In this document: positions 1 through 12,431 of the stretch, in pieces | Numbering within the stretch: position 1 is the first letter of the stretch | Layout: each line of letters starts with the position of its first letter | Assembly (NCBI RefSeq): GCF_037975245.1 | Contig: NC_092561.1 | Coordinates: 1,391,001-1,455,000 of the forward strand | Length of the DNA stretch: 64,000 nt | Source: Apostichopus japonicus | Taxonomy: Eukaryota > Echinodermata > Holothuroidea > Aspidochirotida > Stichopodidae | Reading direction: 5' to 3' | Made by a program: the position numbers and the translations under genes | The notes under the pieces: generated by a model | What the model saw: only the letters and a program-made list of their open reading frames with translations | What the model was told of the DNA's origin: nothing | Databases searched by the model: none

Positions 1-1536
1 GTGTATACGCAAATAAGATAATACAATAAGACAAATTAAGAGTTATAAAGGGTACTAAATATCAGGCTACATCAGTCCAATCGAATTTCTGCAAAGTGCC
101 CTTTGATGTCGGTGCCCCCCCAGATTAAAAGTGCTTCCGCCGCCCTTGTTGCTACTAATGAATTTGATTGGGCTTTAGTATACCTCTTGAAAAGCACTTT
201 TGAAGAAACAAATGCTGAGCTGGTTTCAGCATGTTAAAATTTGTGGACAATAGCCTACTTTATGTCCGAAAATTAATGTATAAAACACATACCCCATTTT
301 CAATGATGTGAAGTCTCAAGGTCGATAATAAAACATGTTTCTAACTGACGCTCTGCAATGCCCTAGAAAAGAAAATGAAGTGATAAAATGAACAATGAAA
401 GGGTTTTATCATTCATTCCAATCACCAATTTTGAATGTTTATTCTGTGTGCTACATGTGCAAGTTAAAATCACTTACCAATAATGTTGTGAAAATGTATG
501 ATACAGATTGAATAGTGGTAATTAAAGGAAATGAAGGAATGATCTCCCTTCCAACAACAGCCACTTTATCTCACCCACACGTATCCTCCTCACTACGTCC
601 ATGATGTTGCTTATTGGTTCCAGGTTTAAAAGAAACCTTTTTTCACAAAGAATGGTTCTTCCCTGTTCCTGTGAGGGAACCAAGTACTAATGGAACAGCG
701 CATTCCACAATTCAAATTGCAGACCCCGACACCGCCACCCCCCCCCCCCCTTCCCACCTTTCCGACCTGCATGAACCCTATTTCCCTGTCACAATAATGC
801 CAATAGGTGGTGCGCCGCAAATAGAACGATATGTAAACCAAAGTATGTGTTACACATTCCTGCTTTTACTCCTAAGTTATGAAGTAAATGTAAGTAAATG
901 AAAGTGATATACTTTACCGCGACAGAACAACTACTCCAGATTTATGGTAATTCCTGCAGCCATTATAAGCTGGGTATTCCGTCTGATATGATTTGTCCCA
1001 AAATGAAGTTTGAAGTTCTGTAATAACCACTTGAATTCAGTCAAACTTACACATTACTCCTTAGAGTAAGGTTTTGATCCACGAACTAACAACTCTTTAA
1101 TCATGTATAAATTGAGAGCACACTTGAAAACAAGTGTGATTTGTTAACGGATTAAAACCTATGTATGACACCAGACGTTCGGTTTTATAACTTCCTGTTC
1201 CATATAAACCAACCGGATGCAATCACAGTCTCTACCTTATATACATAAACCACGTGTTCATCACTGCACGCAAAAGTATATCATAAAAGGACAGTATAAA
1301 GTCTATACAGTGCCCTTGATAAATGTACAAAGTTGCATACATATAGCGTACAGTACATGTAGAATATAACAGGCAAACGCACAATATATATATATATAGA
1401 TAGTCCGCACCACTCGACCACAGTGATTCACTGGTGTGTGAATGCGTATACATTGGTTTTGTATATAACTGTCATGGAGGGCGTATGACCCAAGTGTTAT
1501 GATTGTACAGAATGCTCCCCTGGTGCAATTTGAATC
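1..1536. other. Non-coding, no gene recognised
   Basis: AT-rich DNA with a poly(C) run near 735-750 and a short TA run near 1385. Nothing codes recognisably on either strand. Confidence 0.6.
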
Positions 1537-1752
1537 TGACAATTTACACAGAATAACCTCTCTATATAGGCAAGCCAAGCCGTAAATGAGAATTGAATGT
1601 GAAGCAAATGGTATGACAGATATATAGTAAATAAATAAAGAACAACACACCAGAAATATTCCACTTCACGACCGGTTTCGTCCTTATTGGACTCATCATG
1701 CGAAGGTAGGAAGGCTTGCCTATAAAGAGTGGTTATTCTGTGTAAATTGTCA
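1537..1752. repeat. Inverted repeat flanking hammerhead-like motif 1
   Basis: Arms of 40 bp at 1537-1576 and 1713-1752 (GGCAAGCC side inward, CAATTTACACAGAATAA side outward), about four mismatches, with the motif between them. This recalls the inverted partial-LTR arrangements of Penelope-like elements, but no reverse transcriptase was found. Confidence 0.65.
1664..1705 (-). ncRNA. Hammerhead-ribozyme-like motif 1 (core C3 to A)
   Basis: Minus strand. Stem I CTTCGC/GTGAAG (six pairs, one G-U). Core ATGATGA where CTGATGA is required. Stem II GTCC/GGAC with AATAA loop, then GAAA. Self-complementary stem III ACCGGT, then cleavage triplet GTC. The layout fits the short-stem-III type I hammerheads known from Penelope-like elements and retrozymes. 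The C3 change should abolish cleavage. Confidence 0.6.
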
Positions 1753-1814
1753 TTTCATTTATTTCAGTTATACATACACAGAATTTATACACAGAATATA
1801 TATATTTATACACA

Positions 1815-1816
<2 letters not shown>

Positions 1817-1871
<55 letters not shown>
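1817..1871. repeat. (TA)n microsatellite
   Basis: About 55 bp of pure TA, preceded by ATATACACAGAA repeats. Confidence 0.97.
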
Positions 1872-1872
<1 letters not shown>

Positions 1873-2424
1873 CACTAATCATATTGCTATACACCGGTTA
1901 TGTACACTAGATTATGAATATTGGCAGTAATCACAAGGCAGCTATCTTAATAACAATACTTGTGAGTGAACCGTATTGAGTAACGTCAGACCGTTGAATC
2001 AGGGAACAATACAACATCAGCCTTTCAAACTGTGATGAATTATAGTAGATCACGGTATTCGTTACTATGGTGATCGTTTGGTTCAATGAGATTGCGAAAT
2101 TCTGAAAATCAAAGGATCTACAAACCAAAGGGATTACTGCAGTGTGTGTGTATAGGATAGGGATACGTAGGCGCTATCGTTGCATTATGAGTCAGCTTTG
2201 TAATTCTTGCAGACTTGCAATTCTTGCAGTTGGTTTAAAACCATTTCATATTAGTGGAGTGTGGTAGAAGAATATCGCAAATGCAGGTGATTCGATTTAT
2301 TTCATAGAATACTTTATCCTTTGAGCTCAAAATATTTTGAGGTGAGGAAAAAAACAGGGAAATCTTCAATTAAATGCATTTGTTGAAAGATGTTCATGGA
2401 AATGTGATACATAATTAGCGATAT

Positions 2425-2745
2425 AGTCATGTGCGTATGGGTTATACCTTATGACAAAATCATTCCTGTATGCATATAAGTACAGACCTTTGCGTAAGGG
2501 TTATACCTTAAGACAAACTAATTATTGTATGTATAAGTACAGTCCTTTGCGTAAGGTTATACCTTATGACAAACTAATTCCTGTATGCATAAGTACAGAC
2601 CTTTGTGTATGGGTTATACCTTATGACAAGCTTATTACTTAATGCATAAGTACAGACCTTCGTATATGGGTTATACCTTATGACAAGCCACTTACTTTAT
2701 GCATTATTACAGACCTTTGTGTAAGGGTTATACCTTATGACAAGC
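2425..2745 (+). repeat. Minisatellite A, period about 60 bp
   Basis: Five to six units containing GGGTTATACCTTATGACAA, GTATGCATAAGTACAGACC and TTTGCGTA. Ended by the MITE at 2746. Confidence 0.85.
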
Positions 2746-3066
2746 CAGTGGCGGAGCTAGGGGTATTGGTCAGGGAGGGCGAGATTGGTCTGTAGGGGCG
2801 CTTTCGACACTATCTAAGCGGAGCGCCACCACAGGTTGGCGCGGAGCGTACAGACATTTTTGGAGTGAAGATACTCCCTAGATCGCCGGAAATGACCCTT
2901 TCCGAACAAATGGCCATAGGTATAGGTAGGATATGAGAGCACAATAAAAAAGTCCATAATCGCGAATAAGTAAAAAGCTGCAAAGGGCGCCAGCAGTCCA
3001 TTTGAGTCCGTCTGATCAGGGGGGGGGGGGAATCCGCCCCCTGACTGTATGGACGCCCCGCCACTG
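2746..3066 (-). mobile_element. hAT-like MITE (GCGGAGC family), 321 bp
   Basis: Ends CAGTGGCGGAGC / CCCCGCCACTG. Reverse orientation relative to the copy at 4649. It contains the family core GCGGAGCGCCACCACAGG and a poly(G) run. No intact TSD found. It abuts the last unit of the first minisatellite. Confidence 0.75.
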
Positions 3067-3432
3067 GAAATACCCACAAAAAGAGACTCGATTCGGAATA
3101 TAATCCTCTAAGAAAAGCCGAAAATTTAGGTACTTTTCCAGACGTTTTCTCCAGTCTCGTCTACTTCTTATAAGCTCTTTATAATACCTCTAGACACAAA
3201 TATATATATCGCATAGATTTTTTTAATTATCGAATACAAGTAGTTAGCCGTACTTACCATGTGAACGTATAGATGTACGAAATCATAGAAAGAAAGAAAA
3301 AAAGAAACAAACGTAAAAGAAAAGGATTTGCTCGATTAGTAGAAACCTCCGAAATCCGCATGCACCTGCTACAAACTTTCTCTGCACTGCCAATGTCCCA
3401 ATCATGTAACAGTTCCTACCAGGATATGTATT

Positions 3433-3495
3433 AACCCTGTAATAATTACATGGTCGTCGTGTGTGTCACGACGACCCTGTAATTATTACAGGGTT
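3433..3495. repeat. Near-perfect hairpin, 29-bp arms
   Basis: Arms AACCCTGTAATAATTACA... and its complement with one mismatch around a TGTGT loop. A second copy at 3847 keeps only the left arm. Confidence 0.85.
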
Positions 3496-4260
3496 ATAGG
3501 TTAGGCTATACGCGTGTACCCGACATACAATATTTACATATAGACACAGAGATACTATATTTGCGAATCCCGTCCGTGATCATAATCAAGCATGTTTAGA
3601 AGATTGAAGTTTGAACCTCTTAATCACCGCTATATATATCAGTATAGCAATAAAATAACCATTACAGATAAGTTTGTTGGCCTAACCTTGAACACCACCA
3701 GGGTGTGGTTTGAATTTTTATTCCATAAAAAAATTTACCCACTGAACAAGTCACCCATAACATTCCATATCGTTTTTTTTTTGGTTAAAGGTTGTGGCTA
3801 TAATGTGCAGCAGTAACCAGTAACCAGTAACGGGGCTAACGTGTAGTAACCCTGTAATAATTACAGGGTCGTCGTGTGTGTCACTGCGCTTAACAAGGTT
3901 AGCGTCTAATAATTGCTTAGGCTACACGTTTACCGCATACAATATTTATATAGACATAGAGAAACTATATTTGCGAATCCCGTCCGTCAACAATCATGTA
4001 GGTTTATAAGATTGAAGTTTGAACCTCCATATCACCGCTATATATATCAGTATAGGAATAAAATAACTACTACAGATAAGTTTGTTGGCCTCTCACCTTG
4101 AACACCACCAGGGTGTGGTGTGAATTTATTCTATGAAATATTTACCCACTGAACAAGTCACCCATAAACATTCCATATCGTTTTTGTTTTGCTTTGTTAT
4201 AGGTTGTGGCTATAATGTGCAGCAGTAACCAGTAACCAGTAATCGGGCTAACGTCGCGTA
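3480..4260 (+). repeat. Tandem duplication of about 400 bp
   Basis: Two copies share TTTGCGAATCCCGTCCGT, AGATTGAAGTTTGAACCTC, CACCACCAGGGTGTGGT and GCAGCAGTAACCAGTAACC in the same order. No coding potential recognised. Confidence 0.85.
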
Positions 4261-4463
4261 ATTAGACTATCCACTAATTGTACGTAGGCATACATATAAA
4301 GAGGTTGTTTATTAGTAGGCCTACACCATATGCGCTGCGGATTGCTGGTATCGAGGAGGCGGTTGTTAACTATCACTAAAATCATGAAACGATATTATGG
4401 GACTTTAAGTGATTCAAATTTAATGTTAAACATCTGTGAAAACGACACATATTACGAGCTTAT

Positions 4464-5164
4464 GACATGGGTTACTTCAGACAAGCTAATTACTTTATGC
4501 ATTAGTACATTCCTTTGCGTATGGGTTATACCTTATATGACAAACTAATTCATGTATGCATAAATACAGACCTTTGTGTATGGGTTATACCTTATGACAA
4601 ACTAATTATTGTATGTATAAGTACAGACCTTTGTGTATGGGTTATACCCAGTGGCGGAGCGTCCATACAGTCAGGGGCGGATCCCCCCCCCCCCCTGACG
4701 GACTCGAATGGACTGTTGGCGCCCTTTTTAGCTTTTTTCCAGTTTTTACTTATTCGCCGCGATTATTGACTTTTTTATTGCGCTTTCATCTACCTATTGA
4801 CATTTGTCACATTATCTGCAAATTAGCAAGGCCCGGAAAGGGTCATTTCCGGCGATCTAGGGAGTATATTTATCCAAAATAATTCTGTACGCTCCGCGCC
4901 AACCTGTGGTGGCGCTCCGCTTAGGTAATGTCGAAAGCGCCCCTACAGACCATTCTCGCCACCCCCCCCCCCCTGACCAACACCCCTAGCTCCGCAACTG
5001 GTTATACCTTATGACAAGCTAATTACTTTATGCATAAGTACATCATTCCTTTGCGTAAGGGTTATACCTTATCACAAACTAGTTCATGTATGCATAAGTA
5101 CAGTCCTTTGCATAAGGGATATGCCTTACGACAAACTAATTCCTGCATAAGTACAGACCTTATT

Positions 5165-5165
<1 letters not shown>
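4464..5165 (+). repeat. Minisatellite B, same family as A, split by a MITE
   Basis: Same 60-bp unit as 2425-2745. The MITE at 4649-5000 sits inside one GTTATACC motif. The array ends at a (TA)n tract. Confidence 0.85.
4649..5000 (+). mobile_element. hAT-like MITE (GCGGAGC family), 352 bp, perfect 8-bp TSD
   Basis: Starts CAGTGGCGGAGC and ends GCTCCGCAACTG. It is flanked on both sides by GTTATACC (4641-4648 and 5001-5008), a perfect 8-bp TSD as made by hAT transposases. Inserted in a minisatellite unit. Confidence 0.92.

Positions 5166-5166
<1 letters not shown>

Positions 5167-5248
<82 letters not shown>
5167..5248. repeat. (TA)n microsatellite
   Basis: About 82 bp. Followed by AAATGAAAATCGTAATGAG, the SINE-repeat flank. 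Confidence 0.97.
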
Positions 5249-5252
<4 letters not shown>

Positions 5253-5283
5253 AATGAAAATCGTAATGAGTTGGAAAATCATA

Positions 5284-7297
<2,014 letters not shown>

Positions 7298-7782
7298 AGT
7301 TGGTTGGTTGGCGTCTATCTTGGCGCAGAGTGCTCTATGTCCGGTGGACAGTGCGAAATATATGTTAAGACTAGTTGAGACTAGTGGAACACTAGTAGTT
7401 GTAACTCGTTGTCAGTGGCGGCGGAACCGGGGGGGGGGGCTTGGGGGCTCAGCCCCCCAATGAAAAAGTTGAGGGGGCAAATGCATGATAAGCCCCCCCA
7501 ATATTTACCAAGGCTCCGAAACGTGCATCTGCCCATTTTTCAATGCATACTTGTCGATCTGTCCGATGCACACGTATACTATATAGGTGTAATAATTTTA
7601 GTAAATGCTGGGGGGGACCCTTGGCCCGTCCCCTGGCTATAGACCACATTGTCACCTCAACCGCGTCTTCACGCCCCGTGAAAAGTGGAAGCAGTGAGTG
7701 TGAGTACCGGTAAGCGCAACACAACTTCGTCTTAGGACAATGACTTGCCTCATTTCAGCCAGTTCTCCAACGTCCCCTTACT

Positions 7783-8177
7783 CAGTGGCGGAGCGTCCAT
7801 ACAGTCAGGGGGCGGATGCCCCCTCACCCTGACGGACTCAAATGGACTGCTGGCGCCCTTTTCAGCTTTTCACTACTTTTTACTTATTCGTGATTATTGA
7901 CTATTTTATTGCGCTCTCATCTACCTATTGACATTTGTCATATTCTGTTGGTGTAATTTTCGACAAAATGGCGACGACACCTATTTATTCTCCGTTTATC
8001 TGCAAATTAGCAATGCCCGGAAAGGGTCATTTCCTGCAATCTGTAGAGTATCTTTACTCAAAAAATTTCTGTACGCTCCGCGCCAACCTGTGGTGGCGCT
8101 CCGCTTAGATAGTGTCGAAAGCGCCCTACAGACCATTCTTGCCCCCCCCCCAACCAATACCCCTAGCTCCGCCACTG
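7783..8177 (+). mobile_element. Nested hAT-like MITE (GCGGAGC family), 395 bp
   Basis: CAGTGGCGGAGCGTCC ... GCTCCGCCACTG, same orientation and interior as the 4649 copy. The flanks CCCTTACT and CCCTTAGC share six of eight bases, a decayed TSD. Inserted within the 7413-8538 element. Confidence 0.85.
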
Positions 8178-8451
8178 CCCTTAGCTACACTCAAAAACGT
8201 CTTTGCGAGTACACTACGAGTAATAGCTACACTCTTAAAACACCATCGAATATACAAATTACAAGGTTTTTACAGACTTTCTCGTGCAATCTGAGAAATT
8301 GCAGGCTTGAGACCCATATTTTAGGGCTAGGTATTCGCAGCATAAAACACTCGGGAAGTGCCGTTTCCGGCCATCTGGGGGTTTGAAAAAACCCAAAATT
8401 TTCTTGTACGCTCCGCGCCAACCGATGGCGGCGCTCCGCTTAGATAGTCTC

Positions 8452-8477
8452 CAGAGCCGTCTCTATATACGGCTCTG
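8452..8477. mobile_element. 26-bp hAT-like micro-element, copy A
   Basis: A 9-bp perfect terminal inverted repeat CAGAGCCGT ... ACGGCTCTG around an 8-bp centre CTCTATAT. Flanked by perfect 8-bp repeats ATAGTCTC (8444-8451 and 8478-8485). Homologous MITE copies (8107, 29246) show the TTAGATAGT context without the insert. Confidence 0.9.
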
Positions 8478-8541
8478 ATAGTCTCCACACATTAGCCCCC
8501 CCCCCCCCCCCAATAATTTTTCCGTTCCGCCGCGCCTGCTC

Positions 8542-8582
8542 GTTGTAACTGAGTTTCACGCGTTGAGCGATCATCAGACAAC
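8542..8582 (-). ncRNA. Hammerhead-ribozyme-like motif 2 (intact core)
   Basis: Minus strand. Stem I GTTGT/ACAAC, core CTGATGA, stem II CGC/GCG with a U-U pair at its base, GAAA, stem III ACT/AGT around a single C, triplet GTT at the expected cleavage site (NUH rule). All invariant core bases are present. The short stem III suggests activity as a dimer, if any. Confidence 0.5.
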
Positions 8583-8848
8583 TCTGAAGGTCGTAATTCC
8601 AATGTAGGCGTTTGTCACCTGTATCGAACAATGCTAGTTCTGTTTTTGGTGACATATTTTGCCTTACTTTAGAGATCAAACTTGATGCTAACCAACACGA
8701 AATCATTTGTGATTCCTAAAGCCGGATCTCGCAAGAGATACTTTGAACAGACTTTATGTTAATGCAATGGAGGTTAACAACAAAGGCAAATGAATATATA
8801 TAATTGAACATCGTAATGAGCTGGAAAATCAAGAACAGTGAAAAAACT

Positions 8849-9041
<193 letters not shown>

Positions 9042-9086
9042 GAAAATCGTAATGAGTTGGAAAATCAAGAACAGTGAAAAAACTTT

Positions 9087-9142
9087 CAGCCTCCACCGGG
9101 ATTCGAACCACGGGCCTTCCGCTCTGTACGCGGACACCCTAA
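9087..9142 (-). mobile_element. tRNA-derived SINE head, truncated copy
   Basis: Minus-strand B-box half (GGATTCGAACC complement) ending abruptly at ACCCTAA, joined directly to the 373-bp tandem unit in opposite orientation. Confidence 0.65.
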
Positions 9143-9296
9143 TGATTTTCGAGTTGGTCAGCATCATGTTTGATCTCTAGAGTAAGGCAAAATATGTCAC
9201 CAAAAACAGAACTAGTATTGTTCGATACAGGTGACAAACGCCTACAGTGGAATTACGATCTTCCTTATTGGTTTCGAACCTCTGGACATACAATCA

Positions 9297-9368
9297 GCGT
9301 CCATAGCCTAGTGGTTAGGGTGTCCGCGTACAGAGCGGAAGGCCCGTGGTTCGAATCCCGGTGGAGGC
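9297..9368 (+). mobile_element. tRNA-derived SINE head, copy 1
   Basis: Exactly 72 nt. A box TAGCCTAGTGG (9304-9314) and B box GGTTCGAATCC (9348-9358) are intact. The acceptor arms GCGTCCA/TGGAGGC pair at six of seven positions, and the anticodon arm TCCGC/GCGGA pairs fully with loop GTACAGA. The T stem has mismatches and the unit is embedded in a repeat, so a SINE head is more likely than a tRNA gene. Confidence 0.75.
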
Positions 9369-9669
9369 TGAAAGTTTTTTCACTGTTCTTGATTTTCCAA
9401 CTCATTACGATTTTCATTTATATATATTCATTTGCCTTTGTCGTTTACCTCCATTGCATTAACATAAAGTCTGTTCAAAGTATCTCTTTCGAGATCCGGC
9501 TTTAGGAATCACAAATGATTTTCGAGTTGGTCAGCATCATGTTTGATCTCTAGAGTAAGGCAAAATATGTCACCAAAAACAGAACTAGTATTGTTCGATA
9601 CAGGTGACAAACGCCTACAGTGGAATTACGATCTTCCTTATCGGTTTCGAACCTCTGGACATACAATCA

Positions 9670-9741
9670 GCGTCCATAGCCTAGTGGTTAGGGTGTCCGC
9701 GTACAGAGCGGAAGGCCCGTGGTTCGAATCCCGGTGGAGGC
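9670..9741 (+). mobile_element. tRNA-derived SINE head, copy 2
   Basis: Identical to the head at 9297 as far as I can see, in the second 373-bp unit. B box at 9721-9731. Confidence 0.75.
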
Positions 9742-9849
9742 TGAAAGTTTTTTCACTGTTCTTGATTTTCCAACTCATTACGATTTTCATTTATATATAT
9801 TCAATTGCCTTTGTCGTTTACCTCCATTGCATTAACATAAAAAAAAAAA

Positions 9850-9858
<9 letters not shown>

Positions 9859-9897
<39 letters not shown>
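9859..9897. repeat. (TA)n microsatellite
   Basis: Follows the poly(A)-rich end of the second 373-bp unit. Confidence 0.95.
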
Positions 9898-9899
<2 letters not shown>

Positions 9900-10432
9900 G
9901 TTATTATTTTTAGTTATTATTTTTAGTTATATATTTAGTTTATTTAGTTATATATTTTGTTGATGAACATCAGATGTAGAAAGGCTCATTTCTCAAAACT
10001 TTAGTTTAATACAGAAACATCAACTTTGTTGATACCAGTGGGTTTGATCCAACAATGTACAACATATCTTCATGAAATGGTTAGGAAAGCTGTCGTTAGA
10101 CATACACGGCACCCCTCCCCCCACCCGCCCCACCGTCAAACCAAGGTTGTGATTCACCCCAGTTCCTCAACTAATGTAACAATTAATGTAGATGCATAGG
10201 GTCATTTATAGATTTCCGTCCACCATCCCTTGCAACCACCCCACCCCCCCCCCACCATTATCACCAAAAAGCCCTTGTTCTGATTTCGCTTGGCTTCCTC
10301 GTTTAACCCCAACAATTCGCACAGCTCTGCCTCTCCATTATAAAAGAGGGCCTGGGCTTTCATTCGTTTTCGTCAAGCCCTACCCCTTCCCCATGCCTAG
10401 GAACCATATCCTATGGGGCAATACAACCATTA

Positions 10433-10578
10433 CTAGAGCTACCATGAACTCTAGAGCTACCATGAACTCTAGAGCTACCATGAACTCTAGAGCTACCATG
10501 AACTCTAGAGCTACCATGAACTCTAGAGCTACCATGAACTCTAGAGCTACCATGAACTCTAGAGCTACCATGAACTCT
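10433..10578 (+). repeat. 18-bp minisatellite, eight copies
   Basis: Perfect tandem of AGAGCTACCATGAACTCT. Because 18 is divisible by three it reads open in several frames (RATMNS; EFMVAL on the other strand). No host gene is evident. Confidence 0.95.
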
Positions 10579-11941
10579 TTTATTGAAAGAAGAGATGGTA
10601 TAACAACAAGATCGATTACATGAAAGTCGGAAACAAAGCAAACAATTTGTTCAGATGTGTTCTTTTTGCATATGTATTTACAATTGAAAATAATGGCAAC
10701 TGAAAGTATATACATTTATCGGTAAAAAAAAGTTTTGTTTTTGCACCATATTGACACTTTGCTCTGTTATCTCTGTACTGGGTAAATCCAAACATCAAGA
10801 TTTAAATATTACCACAAGTTGACACTGGTGAAAGTCATCAAACAAAACTGAGAAAATAATATTGAAATTTCCTTTTACTTTGCCCATTGTTTCATCTCTT
10901 ATCACCCCACACCCCTTGCCCCCCCCCCCACTACACCCACCTGCCCAAACCCACCATTGTAGTACGGTACCCACCAGGAAATTCCTTGAGGGGTTAATAT
11001 GATGAAGTTATAAATGTAAACAAGAACAAAATCCCACTTTTTTTTACCATGAAAAAAAGCTTTAATTAATGTCTCAAACCATTTCCAAGACATTGAATTA
11101 TCGTCATAGTAACCTCTATCTTTTGATTCACAGAATATGAGTATTTACGGTCAGCCCTTTTTTTTTTGGTCTCATTCTCTTGGTTCACAAATACTTGATA
11201 ACAGAAACACAAATGATATCAATTGAGTTGGTATACCATGAACAGGCAATGCACATCTCCATGGTAACCTGTATTCAGTGACTAGCATTGCTTTCATGCT
11301 GACTCATTGCGTCCCTATGCAATATTTGAGGAACTGACCTTGTCTGGGTGCTAGACCGAAACATTTCTGCTTTTCAACTAAACATTGACGAGCCTCAGAT
11401 ATGTGATGTGTTATGACTTAAAATATAATAGAGGTAAAGAAATAGAAAAAGAAAAAATAACAGTGGTTTTTTAATCCTCCGCCAAAATAAATGTTGTGCC
11501 TAATGTTGTGCCCTCTTCCCCCCCCCCCACCCTCTAAAATGTTGTGCCCTCTTACACTACACTCTATTACTTCATGCAAATCTTTATCACTGAGTCATGG
11601 GCTGACTTTGTGGGTTAACTCTTGCTGACCTAACCTTGTTTTAGCAGTTCATAAGCACTCTGTGGATAATTAATCACTGCACATAACACGAGTTGTACCG
11701 TAAGATGGAAAAATAACATGCATTTCACCTTGTGACTGGAATTGGTGCCATTTCAAATGATCCAAATTTCTTAAATAGATTATTTAATGTCAAACAAGGA
11801 GTAGGATTAACCTTACTTGCAATGAAGAATAGTAGACACTTTTCTTTTTAAACACACGACACCCTATTTTCCTTCGTGTTTTGTAAGGCCCTTTATTGGC
11901 AAAAAATAACTCAACCGGTACATAACTGGAATCAATAAGAC
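10579..11941. other. Intergenic DNA downstream of CSTF3
   Basis: AT-rich with poly(C) and poly(A) runs. Nothing recognised besides possible 3'-end signals of CSTF3. Confidence 0.6.
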
Positions 11942-11947
11942 TTTATT
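11942..11947 (-). terminator. Candidate CSTF3 poly(A) signal AATAAA
   Basis: Minus-strand AATAAA about 485 bases past the CSTF3 stop. A second AATAAA lies at 11892-11897. Either would give a short 3' UTR. No canonical hexamer was seen between the stop and this site. Confidence 0.55.
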
Positions 11948-12431
11948 CATTCGAAGTTCATTGTTACTTCATCTTAACCAACATGATGTTTTTTTAACCA
12001 AAATTTCAGATAATTTCTGCCAAAAGAAAAATCAGCTTTTAATGAACCCTCCCTCCCTCCCCCTGCCCACCCCACTAACTGATTTCTTCAAGCCATAACT
12101 TTGAAGATGACCCACCATATTCATAGATTACCGTGCATTTCCTCTAGAATTACTTGGGGTAACCTAAATTACCTTAAGAACCAGCCTGTGGGGTCTTATT
12201 TTTGTAACATGACAATAAGTGTATCAAAATACGACTACAACAAAAGACATCAAAATCCACATCGTTCACTTGCAGACTAACACAAGCGTGACGATATTCT
12301 GGAAGCTGTTCTGGTTTTGCCGCGACTGAAGTATCAAACGGTATCCCAATCATAATACTGCAGTGTCTTTCACCTGGTTATACCAATCCTCTTGCGGTGT
12401 AATATTTGTCTTCCTGATTCCGCTGACAGCT

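Larger units (their letters stand above)
7413..8538. mobile_element. hAT-type element, 1,126 bp, perfect 8-bp TSD, with nested insertions
   Basis: Ends CAGTGGCGGCGGAACC / GGTTCCGCC-like (GTTCCGCCGCGCCTG), flanked by CTCGTTGT at 7405-7412 and 8539-8546. No transposase coding was seen. It carries a second MITE at 7783-8177 and the 26-bp element at 8452-8477. Confidence 0.88.
9142..9841 (+). repeat. Tandem duplication, period 373 bp, of a tRNA-SINE-containing repeat
   Basis: Two near-identical units, each starting at GATTTTCGAGTTGGTCAGCA and containing a tRNA-like segment, a short (TA)n seed and CCTCCATTGCATTAACATAA. The second unit ends in a poly(A)-rich run and (TA)n. Confidence 0.88.

Noticed and set aside
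7928..8386. 152-codon frame
   Set aside because: Lies wholly within nested hAT-type MITEs; low-complexity and proline/serine-rich from poly(C) runs.
9297..9368. Functional tRNA gene
   Set aside because: T stem mismatches, odd anticodon loop (GTACAGA) and location in a dispersed repeat favour a SINE.
9170..9926. Frames of 111 and 127 codons with [17 protein letters not shown]
   Set aside because: This peptide is the translation of the tRNA-like segment and its B box in a SINE-like repeat, not a protein gene.
10192..10623. 143-codon frame with repeated RATMNS
   Set aside because: Length comes mostly from the 18-bp minisatellite; the rest shows no domain.
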